DNA from: Megaleporinus macrocephalus | Lineage: Eukaryota; Chordata; Actinopteri; Characiformes; Anostomidae | DNA length: 64,000 nucleotides | Direction of reading: 5' to 3' | Assembly: GCA_021613375.1 (NCBI GenBank) | Contig: CM038727.1 | Span: forward strand, 1,995,481 to 2,059,480 | Part shown: positions 24,604 through 35,584 of the stretch, piece after piece | How the letters are laid out: each line of letters starts with the position of its first letter | How positions within the stretch are numbered: the stretch's first letter is position 1 | Made by a program: the position numbers and the translations under genes | The notes under the pieces: generated by a model | What the model saw: only the letters and a program-made list of their open reading frames with translations | Databases searched by the model: none | Told to the model about the DNA's origin: nothing

Positions 24604-24671
24604 GTTCCACCTTAAACGCTGCTGTGGTTCCATTCTGGCGTCTGTACGAGCTGCAGTGTTTAAGGTGGAAC
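24604..24671. mobile_element. tiny palindromic element, copy 2
   Basis: Perfect 14-bp arms GTTCCACCTTAAAC (24604-24617) and GTTTAAGGTGGAAC (24658-24671) around a 40-bp loop. It shares its arm core with 21871-21939 but not its loop. Confidence 0.6.
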
Positions 24672-24815
24672 ATTAGATGAAGAATGTGGAGAAGAGGATC
24701 TTCAGGCTGGTTTAAAGATGAACATGTAGCTCTGACAGTTGGGTTGTTTGTTGGGAAGTAATGAAAAGTGGCGACGTTCCCTTCACAGCCTGGAACGCTG
24801 GATTTCTCGACCACC

Positions 24816-27609
24816 GTTCTGGTTGCTGGTTGGTGTTGTGGTTGTGTGTAAATGTTCTGGTTGCTGGTTGGTGTTGTGGTTGTGTGTAAATGTTCTGGTT
24901 GCTGGTTGGTGTTGTGGTTGTGTGCAAATGTTCTGGTTGGTGTTGTGGTTGTGTGTAAATGTTCTGGTTGCTGGTTGGTGTTGTGGTTGTGTGTAAATGT
25001 TCTGGTTGGTGTTGTGGTTGTGTGTAAATGTTCTGGTTGCTGGTTGGTGTTGTGGTGGTGTGTAAATGTTCTGGTTGCTGGTTGGTGTTGTGGTTGTGTG
25101 TAAATGTTCTGGTTGTTGGTTGGTGTTGTGGTTGTGTGTAAATGTTCTGGTTGCTGGTTGGTGTTGTGGTTGTGTGTAAATGTTCTGGTTGCTGGTTGTT
25201 GTTGTTGTGGGGGTTGTGTGTAAATGTTCTGGTTGGTGTTGTGGTTGTGTGTAAATGTTCTGGTTGCTGGTTGGTGTTGTGGTTGTGTGTAAATGTTCTG
25301 GTTGCTGGTTGGTGTTATGGTTGTGTGTAAATGTTCTGGTTGCTGGTTATTGTTGTGGTTGTGTGTAAATGTTCTGGTTGGTGTTGTAGTTGTGTGTAAA
25401 TGTTCTGGTTGGTGTGGTGGTTGTGTGTAAATGTTCTGGTTGCTGGTTGTTGTTAGGGTTGTGTGTAAATGTTCTGGTTGCTGGTTGGTGTTGTGGTTGT
25501 GTGTAAATGTTCTGGTTGCTGGTTGGTGTTGTGGTTGTGTGTAAATGTTCTGGTTGCTGGTTGTTGTTGTTGTGGGGGTTGTGTGTAAATGTTCTGGTTG
25601 CTGGTTGGTGTTGTGGTTGTGTGTAAATGTTCTGGTTGCTGGTTGTTGTGGTTGTGTGTAAATGTTCTGGTTGGTGTGGTGGTTGTGTGTAAATGTTCTG
25701 GTAGGTGTGGTGGTTGTGTGTAAACGTTCTGGTTGCTGGTTGGTGTTGTGGTTGTGTGTAAATGTTCTGGTTGCTGGTTGGTGTTGTGGTTGTGTGTAAA
25801 TGTTCTGGTTGCTGGTTGTTGTTGTGGTTGTGTGTAAATGTTCTGGTTGCTGGTTGGTGTTGTGGTTGTGTGTAAATGTTCTGGTTGCTGGTTGGTGTTG
25901 TGGTTGTGTGTAAATGTTCTGGTTGCTGGTTGTTGTGGTTGTGTGTAAATGTTCTGGTTGGTGTTGTGGTTGTGTGTAAATGTTCTGGTAGGTGTGGTGG
26001 TTGTGTGTAAATGTTCCGGTTGCTGGTTGGTGTTGTGGTTGTGTGTAAATGTTCTGGTTGCTGGTTGGTAATGTGGTTGTGTGTAAATGTTCTGGTTGCT
26101 GGTTGGTGTTGTGGTTGTGTGTAAATGTCCTGGTTGGTGTTGTGGTTGTGTGTAAATGTTCTGGTTGCTGGTTGGTGTTGTGGTTGTGTGTAAATGTTCT
26201 GGTTGCTGGTTGGTGTTGTGGTTGTGTGTAAATGTTCTGGTTGGTGTGGTGGTTGTGTGTAAATGTTCTGGTTGCTGGTTGTTGTTAGGGTTGTGTGTAA
26301 ATGTTCTGGTTGTTGGTTGGTGTTGTGGTTGTGAGTAAATGTTCTGGTTGCTGGTTGGTGTTGTGGTTGTGTGTAAATGTTTTGGTTGGTGTTGTGGTTG
26401 TGTGTAAATGTTCTGGTAGGTGTTGTGGTTGTGTGTAAATGTTCTGGTTGCTGGTTGTTGTTGTGGTGGTGTGTAAATGTTCCGGTTGCTGGTTGGTGTT
26501 GTGGTTGTGTGTAAATGTTCTGGTTGCTGGTTGTTGTTATGGTTGTGTGTAAATGTTCTGGTTGGTGTTGTGGTTGTGTGTAAATGTTCTGGTTGGTGTT
26601 GTGGTTGTGTGTAAATGTTCCGGTTGCTGGTTGGTGTTGTGGTTGTGTGTAAATGTTCTGGTTGCTGGTTGGTGTTGTGGTTGTGTGTAAATGTTCTGGT
26701 TGCTGGTTGTTGTTATGGTTGTGTGTAAATGTTCTGGTTGCTGGTTGGTGTTGTGGTTGTGTGTAAATGTTCTGGTTACTGGTTGGTGTTGTGGTTGTGT
26801 GTAAATGTTCTGGTTGCTGGTTGGTGTTGTGGTTGTGTGTAAATGTTCTGGTTGGTGTTGTGGTTGTGTGTAAACGTTCTGGTTGGTGTTGTAGTTGTGT
26901 GTAAATGTTCTGGTTGCTGGTTGGTGTTATGGTTGTGTGTAAATGTTCTGGTTGGTGTTGTGGTTGTGTGTAAATGTTCTGGTTGCTGGTTGGTGTTGTG
27001 GTTGTGTGTAAATGTTCTGGTTGTTGTTGTGGTTGTGTGTAAATGTTCTGGTTGCTGGTTGGTGTTGTGGTTGTGTGTAAATGTTCTGGTTGCTGGTTGG
27101 TGTTATGGTTGTGTGTAAATGTTCTGGTTGCTGGTTATTGTTGTGGTTGTGTGTAAATGTTCTGGTTGGTGTTGTAGTTGTGTGTAAATGTTCTGGTTGC
27201 TGGTTGGTGTTGTGGTTGTGTGTAAATGTTCTGGTAGCTGGTTGGTGTTGTGGTTGTGTGTAAATGTTCTGGTTGGTGTTGTGGTTGTGTGTAAATGTTC
27301 TGGTTGCTGGTTGGTGTTGTGGTTGTGTGTAAATGTTCTGGTTGGTGTTGTGGTTGTGTGTAAATGTTCTGGTTGCTGGTTGGTGTTGTGGTTGTGTGTA
27401 AATGTTCTGGTTGGTGTTGTGGTTGTGTGTAAATGTTCTGGTTGCTGGTTGGTGTTGTGGTTGTGTGCAAATGTTCTGGTTGGTGTTGTGGTTGTGTGTA
27501 AATGTTCTGGTTGCTGGTTGGTGTTGTGGTTGTGTGTAAATGTTCTGGTTGCTGGTTGGTGTTGTGGTTGTGTGTAAATGTTCTGGTTGCTGGTTATTTT
27601 TGTGGTTGT
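24816..27609 (+). repeat. 38/30-bp GT-rich minisatellite (2.8 kb)
   Basis: Two unit lengths: TGTTCTGGTTGCTGGTTGGT then GTTGTGGTTGTGTGTAAA (38 bp), and the same lacking GCTGGTTG (30 bp). They alternate in varying order over about 80 units. Every 38-bp unit holds four GG doublets (GGTTGCTGGTTGG then TGTTGTGG), enough for a two-layer G-quadruplex. Some units read GGTTGGTGTGGTGG. The minus strand opens as a Thr/Asn/Gln/His-rich frame of 271 codons (26927-27742), a by-product of unit mixing. Confidence 0.95.
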
Positions 27610-27689
27610 GTTTGGAGCTCGGCCCGTTTATCCTCCCTCTTCTGTAAAAGCAGGATTTGTATCTGAAGATCAGAGTTTGAGGTTCGGTG

Positions 27690-28010
27690 ATCAGGACCTC
27701 CACAGAACAGATACTATTAGAGAGGTGGATCATTCTCAGCACTGTATGTGTTGTGCTGATGTGAGTGGATCAGACACGGCAGTGCTGCTGCTGGAGTGTT
27801 TAAACTCTGTGTCCACTTACTGTCCACTCTATTAGACACTCCTACTACTTGCCGGTCATCTGCTGCTGCACAGTTTGTGTTCCTCTAGTCCTTCATCAGT
27901 GTACACAGGATTTTGCTGGTTGGTAAACTACTCTTACAATCCATCTACCTAATAGTACCTGCTCTTTGGTGGTCCTGTGGGGGTCCTGATCATTAAAGAA
28001 CAGGACGAAA
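27690..28010 (+). mobile_element. foldback element, short complete body
   Basis: Begins GATCAGGACCTCCACAGAAC, passes AGATACTATTAGAGAGGTGG, GTGAGTGGATCAGACACGGC, CCACTCTATTAGACACTCCT and CATCTGCTGCTGCACAGTTT, and ends GGTGGTCCTGTGGGGGTCCT then GATC. Left and right ends are inverted copies. The central region is in the opposite orientation to the copies at 51 and 63 kb, as expected for a palindrome read from its other arm. It has no 45-bp expansion. Confidence 0.8.
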
Positions 28011-28476
28011 GAGGATATGGTGGTCCAATGCTGTGAGGGGAAACAGGCTGCAGAGCTCAACCATCCAAGCTCTTAAATAGAGAGAATAAATGAAGAGAAA
28101 CTTTCAGCATCTCCACTTAACGCTACCATCAGTCTCTCTCAGCTAGGCAGTCAGGAGACGTTCATCATTTTACAGGGCTTTTGATTGATGACTGACATTT
28201 TCAATCTATTTACGTCTCAAACTCTTCTGCTTTAATTAGACAGTAAATGCAGTTAACGCTAGAACGCTGGCAGGGCTCATGTAACTTAAGCTAATGTCAA
28301 GCTAACTTTGATTAATCCATCAAAAACAGATAGAGTTGCAAGAAAAAGTTAAGTGAACTGTTTGGAATCGGCTGTACATCCGTATTGCACTTGGTCTTAA
28401 TGTAATCTGATCTTATATAAGTCACAATTATAGACAAACACAATCTAACTAATCTAATAACACACAAACTCTCACC
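28011..28476. other. single-copy DNA, no gene seen
   Basis: No recognised motif. Confidence 0.4.
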
Positions 28477-28740
28477 CCCACCAAACGTTTGCTGTAGCTG
28501 CTAATAAGCTCTGCACAACACTGAGGAGGAACTTTGGACCTGCAGATGGGTTTCAGTTCCTCAGGATTTCTGGGATGTCCTGCTTGCACAGCCATCTTCA
28601 AGTCAAGGCTCTAGTTCAACCACTCCAAACACAGATCTTGGTCTTTTCTAGTCTTCCAGACTTGTGTTAACTTGACTTTTTGTCTTTTTCTTGTTGCATC
28701 ATCTCTTCTGTCCTGTCAATGTTTGGACACACCCTTTGAC
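28477..28740 (-). pseudogene. Tc1/mariner transposase C-terminal relic
   Basis: Homologous by eye to 36222-36500. Shared plus-strand strings are CCACCAAACGTTT, ACTGAGGAGGAAC, GGACCTGCAGATG and CAGGATTTCTG. On the minus strand ATGCAACAAGAA (28688-28699) corresponds to the QQD motif around the second catalytic aspartate, here changed to Glu, and the PDLNP box has decayed. Several frames are broken. It is a different Tc1 family from the 6618 and 24020 fragments. Confidence 0.65.
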
Positions 28741-28802
28741 TCATTGTCACCTGAATCCAGACACTGAGGCAACGAAGTGGCTTCAAACCATGATGAACAC
28801 CA

Positions 28803-30462
28803 AGGCCTCTTGTATCTTCAGATGTTCTTAGATGAGATAGCAAAATCACAGTGAGGATGTTGCGAGGATGAATATCAGATCAAGTGACAAACCAAGAGAA
28901 GAGTCATCTAAGAAAAGAGATGTTGGATATGAAAAAGGCCCAGCACTGAGGTTTGAGGGAAACCGATGAAGAGCTTAAATGGAGCAGATCTGGACAATCT
29001 CCAAGTAACCTCTCCTACAGATAGGACTCAAATCACTTCCTGATTCCAAGGTTGGTGTGGATGGACAATCATTTGGCTGACCATATCAAAGGCTTAAGAA
29101 GAATCAATGACCCCTGTTTTTGGTAAAGATGCTGCGATTAGTTCAGAATTAGGTGCAGGAACCGGAACAGAACCCATTCCGAATTGATTAAAGGGTCATC
29201 CTGAAAGAGAACAGATCAAATCCGTCAGATGTTGAAGAAGGGAAACCTGCATGACCTTGACAGGTTCACAATATGAGCTGAGAGCAATAACTGCTCATCC
29301 AAAATCACACCAAGACTTCAGATGTTCTTAAACGAGGTGGCAAGATCACAGTGTGGACTTATAGTTGCGAGGATGAATAGCAGCTCAAGTGACAAGCTGT
29401 CATCCAAGAGAAGAGATGTTGGACAGACATGCTGAGATGTGCCTGAAAACCTGGAGTATTGAAAGGAAAGCATTCATTAAGTATCTTCAGCAAAGCAGTG
29501 ATGAGAGAAGCCATTATAATTAGTGCAGAATGAAAAGAGAATAGGGCCCAGCATTGAGCCTTGAGGGACACCAATGGAGAACCAACATGGAACAGATCTG
29601 GACACTCTCCAAGTTGCCTCTCCTACAGATAGGACTCAAATCACTTCCTGATTCCGGGGTTGGTGGGGACGGACAATCATTTGGCTGACGATATCAAAGG
29701 CTTAAGAAGAATAAATGATCCCTATTTTTGGTGAAGATGCCGCGATTAGTTCAGAATTAGGTGCAGGAACTGGAACTGAAACCCTTTCCAAATTGATTAA
29801 AGTACTATCCTAAAAGAGAACAGATCGAATCTGCTGGATGTTGGAGAAGGTAGGCTTCTTGAAGAAGGCTTCTTGTATCTTCAGATGTTCTTACATGAGA
29901 TAGCAAGATCACAGTGTGGACTTACAGTTTTGAGGATGAATAGCAGCTCAAGTGACAAGCTGTCATCCAAGAGAAGAGATGTTGGACAGATATGCTGAGA
30001 TGTGCCTGAAAACCTGGAGTATTGAAAGGAAAGCATTCATTAAGTATCTTCAGCAAAGCAGTGATGAGAGAAGCCATTTTAATTAGTGCAGAATAAAAAA
30101 AGATGAGGGCCCAGCATCGAGCCTTGAGGGACACCAATGGAGAATCAACATGGAGCAGATCTGGACAGTCTCCAAATTACCTCTCCTACAGATAGAACTT
30201 AAATCACTTCCTGATTCCAAGGTAGGTGGGGACAGACAATAATTTGGCTGACGATATCAAAGGATTAAGAGGAATCAATGATCTTCTATGATCCCTATCT
30301 TTGGTGAAGATGCTCAGATTAGTAATCCTGAGAAAGAACAGATCAAATCTGCTGGATGTTGGTGAAGGTAGGCTTCTTGAAGAAGCTTCTTGTATCTTCA
30401 GATGTTCTTAAACGAGGTGGCAAGATCACAATGTGGACTTATAGTTGAATGAAAAGAGAAGA
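28803..30462 (-). pseudogene. LINE (L2/CR1-type) reverse-transcriptase fragment in 3.5 tandem copies
   Basis: On the minus strand each copy holds part of a non-LTR reverse transcriptase. Copy 2 reads ILLKPLI and AFD at about 29690, FESYL at about 29635, GVPQGSMLGPILF at 29534-29572, then CFAEDT at 29481-29498, SWMTA at about 29400, and SLGVILDE at about 29300. CFAEDT stands where active enzymes have YADD; the second Asp of the motif context is altered. Copies are marked by CAGATGTTCTTA at 28819, 29319, 29882 and 30399 (periods 500, 563 and 517). Copy 1 has lost the AEDT region; copy 4 is only about 80 bp. Stops and frameshifts are common. The two 71-codon frames at 29359-29574 and 29922-30137 are this fragment. 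Confidence 0.8.
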
Positions 30463-30511
30463 GGGCAGGATTTGGATCTGAAGAACAGAGTTTGAGGTTC
30501 AGGGTATGTAC

Positions 30512-30556
30512 AGTTCTGAGTACTGAACTCTCACTATTACACTGTATAACAGTGTA
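30512..30556 (-). repeat. orphan unit of the 57-bp array, inverted
   Basis: AGTTCTGAGTACTGAACTCT, CACTATTACACTGTATAACA and GTGT form the reverse complement of most of one unit of the 16726-19690 array. Just before it, GCAGGATTTGGATCTGAAGA also resembles sequence at 27652. Confidence 0.8.
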
Positions 30557-30804
30557 AAGACACTAAAGACACTCAGTTAACTGATGACAGTGGGGCTGAT
30601 CTCGCTGCCTGGAGCTCCTCGATCACTGCGGGGAACCTTCTCCGGTACACTGTCTATTCAAAGCTCCTCTCTTGGTGTTGCTGTTTGTGTAATGTATACG
30701 AGGCACTTCATGCAGTGAGGGCAGCGACACTGAGAAAAGCATGTTTTAATCCTAGAACCTTGAGCGCTGACGAAGGCCACGTGGAGCGGCCTGGTGTATT
30801 GAAG

Positions 30805-30806
30805 AA

Positions 30807-30841
<35 letters not shown>

Positions 30842-30844
30842 GAA
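30805..30844. repeat. (GA)n microsatellite
   Basis: About 20 GA dinucleotides with one GG interruption. Confidence 0.95.
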
Positions 30845-30849
30845 AGAAT

Positions 30850-31225
30850 AAAAACGCAACCTTGGTGGCTAATTATCCATCCTTTCCAGCATGATCCGAG
30901 AGCGTTTATCTAATTTTCACCTGCAGAAGAGAAGAACGTGAGAGCGGGGGCTGCGGAGGAGACGTGTTAATTCACCGAGAGATTGAAGGAGAGCTGAATT
31001 AAGAGAAAGCCGCGAGCTGTGAGACAGACAGCCGCGGCATATTTATTCATTGCCACGTTAGCGTTTAATTCCTTTCATTCCTGGTTTTATTATCAGGGCT
31101 GGCTGGAGAGCAGCTCTGAACATTTGACCCGGGCTTTATCAGGAGGAGTATATGGTGTGAGGAGCAGACGTATAAAGTGCATTAAAGAGTGAAAGTGGTT
31201 CTATGAATATTTAGGTCCCGACCAT

Positions 31226-31264
<39 letters not shown>

Positions 31265-31517
31265 TGCACACAGAGGCCGCGAGGCAGGTTTCTCGTCTCC
31301 TAAAAATAACAGGACGGGAGGGACCGGGGGTGAGACATCACGACTTGAGAAAGCATTTAGCCCTGAATTGTTGGGCCATATTTAGACCTGCCATGTTTAG
31401 TACTTTCCATTTGCTTTATCTGCAGTCTGCCAACGCCGGCTCGGCTCAGCTCGGCTCGGCTGCTCCACTCCAGTCTGAAACTGTAGTCTGGATCTTTGAG
31501 GTGTCATCACAGGTACT
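30850..31517. other. single-copy island, candidate conserved noncoding DNA; (CA)n at 31228-31260
   Basis: Two parts (about 30900-31130 and 31290-31515) flank a CA run. The sequence has low repeat character and TAATT/TTTAAT cores; an example is AGCATTTAGCCCTGAATTGT at about 31351. It resembles noncoding DNA near developmental genes. This is inference and needs a cross-species alignment. Confidence 0.3.
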
Positions 31518-31605
31518 GGATCTATTTCTAATCTAAGCTTTACTTTTTATATACTCAGCTGGTCCTAGTTTTGGAGGATTTACAAGTTGTACATCATTAC
31601 CAACA

Positions 31606-31613
<8 letters not shown>
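31518..31613 (+). repeat. duplicated leader, copy 1
   Basis: GATCTATTTCTAATCTAAGC through CTCAGCTGGTCCTAGTTTTG to CATTACCAACAATATA is repeated at 33360-33452 with few differences. In both places it is followed by a TA run and then by the 31-bp minisatellite. Confidence 0.9.

Positions 31614-31674
<61 letters not shown>
31614..31674. repeat. (TA)n microsatellite
   Basis: About 30 TA dinucleotides between the duplicated leader and the 31-bp array. Confidence 0.97.
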
Positions 31675-31677
<3 letters not shown>

Positions 31678-32250
31678 CAGTGTTGGAGCTTTACTCCACC
31701 CCAAAGACCAGTGTTGGAGCTTTACACCACTCCAAAGTCTAGTGGTGGAGTTCTCCTCCACTCCAGAGTCCACCAGGCTTAAAATGATTGTACAGTTGTC
31801 CAGTGGTGGAGCTTTACACCACTCCAGAGTTCAGTGGTGGAGCTTTACACCACTCCAGAGTTCAGTGGTGGAGCTTTACACCACTCCATAGTCCAGTGTT
31901 GGAGTTTTACACCACTCCAGCGTCCATTGGTGGACATTTACACCACTCCAGAGTCCATTGGTGGACATTTACACCACTCCAGAGTCTAGTGGTTGAGCTT
32001 TACTCCACTCCAGGGTCCAGTCGTGGATCTTTACACCACTCCAGAGTCCAGTGGTGGAGCTTTACCCCACTCCAAAGACCAGTGTTGGAGCTTTACACCA
32101 CTCCAGAGTCCAGTGGTGGAGTTTTACACCACTCCAAAGACCAGTGTTGGAGCTTTACACCACTCCAGAGTCCAGTCGTGGAGATTTACACCACTCCAAA
32201 GTCTAGTGGTTGAGCTTTCCTTCACTCCAAAGTCCACCAGGCTTGAAACG
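31675..32250. repeat. 31-bp hairpin minisatellite, array 1
   Basis: About 18 diverged units of CCAGTGGTGGAGCTTTACAC then CACTCCAGAGT. Each has the inverted pair AGTGGTG/CACCACT around an 8-base loop. Variants include CCAAAGACCAGTGTTGG and CCATTGGTGGACATT. It is more diverged than the second array at 33640. Confidence 0.93.
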
Positions 32251-33359
32251 ATTGTCCAGTTGCACTCAGAATGCTGCTCAGTTATAAATCAAAGAATTTT
32301 CATTGAGCATAACTGTCCCATTTCTCAAAGCTTCTGATGGAGTTCCACTCTGCGGCTAAACTGCTGTTGCTCCTTCCACAATAACAGCACTTACGGTTGT
32401 CCCGGGCAGCTCTAGCAGGACTAATGTTTTTCAGACTAACTTGTGACAGAAGCGTCCTCCTGTGGTTTAGGGTCTCTGAGCTCTTCAGTGTGAGTCTATA
32501 GAGGGACTGTACACGGTTGCGTGTACATGCATCTGAAACACCCGAGCTCGGCGATAAGGAGGCGCGTCCACAAACTTGTGGACAGCTTGTGTGCATCGGC
32601 GCCGCTTGCCTGGGCCTGACTCTGCCTTCGCGTTGCGCATGAACATAATTGAAAAGCAACAGTGATTAAAGTCGAGGCACGGCGGCGCCTTAAGGAGGAA
32701 CAGCGGTGTGTTTGCCGGGGCCGACTCTCTCGCTCTAATTACACGGCAACAAATGAGTTGCCAATCACGCGGAGGCATTGTCTGCGCTTATCGCAGGGAC
32801 CCATCAAGTCGAGCCAATTAAAAGCCTCAAACGCGGGAGACAGTGGCGGCGGGCGAGTCTCCCTCCATTCACTTAATTTATGATTGCCAATTAAAATAAA
32901 GTAGCACGCCGCGTCGTAAAAGCCGTCAGGAAGGGCGTCTGAAATTAGCCTTTCCTGCGCCGAATGATGGATGCTTTCATTCTTATCTTATTTATTCCAG
33001 AGGCGGAGCGGCGCCTTCGAATCCGAGCGGGCTTTTTAGCGGGTGAAGAATGCGCATCTGTGTGGCGGAGTGGGGGGGCAATAAAGCCGTGTGGTAGTTA
33101 AAGCCAGCGCTTTCACCTGTACAATAGCCTGTTTAGCCAATCTGCCCATACAGAGTGCTGCGCTTTGTAATGTATGTGCCGTAAATCACACAATTCCCAA
33201 CACGGACGAACACAAGGAGCCCATGTTTCCACATAAACACGGACATGTATTTGAAATATTCCCAGGAATTCTCATTTCTGACTGGACAAATGAGCCGCAC
33301 AGGTTCACAAGCAGTGTATCCACAATTCCATACGGCTTGAAAACGAAGGGCTCGTGTCG
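32251..33359. other. single-copy island, candidate conserved noncoding DNA
   Basis: About 1.1 kb without tandem repeats or transposon motifs, the longest such stretch in this half of the window. From 32640 to 33050 it is GC-rich but holds several homeodomain-type sites (CTAATTACACGG, GCCAATTAAAAG, TTGCCAATTAAAATAAAG). No open frame looks like an exon. It lies between the two copies of the leader/TA/31-bp module. Function is inferred from composition only. Confidence 0.35.
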
Positions 33360-33553
<194 letters not shown>

Positions 33554-33639
33554 TATTTATCTTTGATGTTCTACATAGAAGGTACGTGTTTTAGGTCACC
33601 TAGAATAATCTGATGAGCTCTGTTCTGATTGGATTTAGA

Positions 33640-35105
33640 GTCCAGTGGTGTAGCTTCACATCACACCATAGTCCAGTGGTAGAGCTTTACACCATTCCAG
33701 AGTCCAGAGGTACAGCTTTACACCATTCCAGAGTCCAGTGGTGAAGCTTTACACCACTCCAGAGTCCAGTGGTGAAGCTTTACACCACTCCAGAGTCCAG
33801 TGGTGGAGCTTTATACCACTCCAGAGTCCAGAGGTAGAGCTTTACACCATTCCAGAGTCCAGAGGTACAGCTTTACACCACTCCAGAGTCCAGTGGTGAA
33901 GCTTTACACCACTCCAGAGTCCAGTGGTGAAGCTTTACACCACTCCAGAGTCCAGTGGTGGAGCTATACTCCACTCCAGAGTCCAGTGGTGGAGCTTTAC
34001 ACCACTCCAGAGTCCAGTGGTAGAGCTTTACACCACTCCATAGTCCAGTGGTGGAGCTTTACATCACTCCAGAGTCCAGGAGCTGTACACCACTCCAGAG
34101 TCCAGCGGTGAAGCTTTACACCACTCCAGAGTCCAGTGGTGAAGCTTTACAACACTCCAGAGTCCAGGAGCTGTACACCACTCCAGAGTCCAGTGGTGGA
34201 GCTTTACACCACTCCAGAGTTCAGTGGTGGAGCTTTACTCCACTCCAGAGTCCAGTGGTGAAGCTTTACACCACTCCAGAGTCCAGTGGTGAAGCTTTAC
34301 ACCACTCCAGAGTCCAGTGGTGGAGCTTTACACCACTCCAGAGTCCAGTGGTGAAGCTTTACACCACTCCAGAGTCCAGTGGTGAAGCTTTACACCACTC
34401 CAGAGTCCAGTGGTGGAGCTTTACATCACTCCAGAGTCCAGGAGCTGTACACCACTCCAGAGTCCAGCGGTGAAGCTTTACACCACTCCAGAGTCCAGTG
34501 GTGAAGCTTTACAACACTCCAGAGTCCAGGAGCTGTACACCACTCCAGAGTCCAGTGGTGGAGCTTTACACCACTCCAGAGTTCAGTGGTGAAGCTTTAC
34601 ACCACTCCAGAGTCCAGTGGTGAAGCTTTACACCACTCCAGAGTCCAGTGGTGAAGCTTTACACCACTCCAGAGTCCAGTGGTGGAGCTTTACATCACTC
34701 CAGAGTCCAGGAGCTGTACACCACTCCAGAGTCCAGCGGTGAAGCTTTACACCACTCCAGAGTCCAGTGGTGAAGCTTTACAACACTCCAGAGTCCAGGA
34801 GCTGTACACCACTCCAGAGTCCAGTGGTGGAGCTTTACACCACTCCAGAGTTCAGTGGTGGAGCTTTACTCCACTCCAGAGTCCAGTGGTGAAGCTTTAC
34901 ACCACTCCAGAGTCCAGTGGTGAAGCTTTACACCACTCCAGAGTCCAGTGGTGAAGCTTTACACCACTCCAGAGTCCAGTGGTGGAGCTTTACACCACTC
35001 CAGAGTTCAGTGGTGGAGCCTTACACCACTCCAGAGTCCAGTGGTGAAGCTTTACACCACTCCAGAGTCCAGTGGTGGAGCTTTACACCACTCCAGAGTC
35101 TAGTA
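33640..35105. repeat. 31-bp hairpin minisatellite, array 2
   Basis: About 47 units with the same consensus as array 1, but much more uniform; GGTGAAGC and GGTGGAGC forms alternate. A shorter variant lacking part of the unit (GTCCAGGAGCTGTACACC) recurs at 34073, 34163, 34437, 34526, 34706 and 34795, marking repeated blocks. Three-frame cycling of a 31-bp unit gives open frames with a 31-residue period. Confidence 0.95.
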
Positions 35106-35584
35106 GTGGGCTGGTGTCGTGAGGGCTGGTGTCGGGAGCGTTCTAATATAACCACACTTCCCCGGTTCGTCTACGCCGCCTAACAAAACCACACAATCAC
35201 ATCCGTCACAGTGATTTGGAAACAACAACGTGGTCGGTGATGACTTGCTGCTCAATGTGTTTTAAATGCAAGTCTTTATGTGAACGTCTGGTAACGCGCT
35301 AAAGCCCCAATTAGACATCTCTGCTGTTTTTAGTGCAACAACAGAAGCTTCTGAACAACAATAACAACTTACACAAGCACACGCTGTTGTGCTGCTGCTC
35401 CAGTATGTGTTGATTGGCGCTTTGGGGAGGAAGTTGTACTTTTTAATGACTATACATGTTTTTTTTTCTCGCCAGCCGATACAGTCTTTCAGAACTGCTG
35501 AGACTGAAGGAGGGTTACAGAGTACCAGTGGTTGATACAGAGTATAGAGGATTACACTACTACCCTTCACACTGTAGTCTAGAC
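35106..35584. other. single-copy DNA, no gene seen
   Basis: Only a short duplication (GGGCTGGTGTCG twice at 35107-35136) is notable. Confidence 0.4.

Noticed and set aside
24984..25020. A real thrombin-binding function for the GGTTGGTGTGG strings
   Set aside because: The similarity is to an artificially selected aptamer; a genomic role in thrombin binding does not follow. Only the quadruplex potential is kept.
26927..27742. 271-codon minus-strand frame rich in Thr, Asn, Gln and His
   Set aside because: Product of mixed 38- and 30-bp units; continues a few codons into a foldback element.
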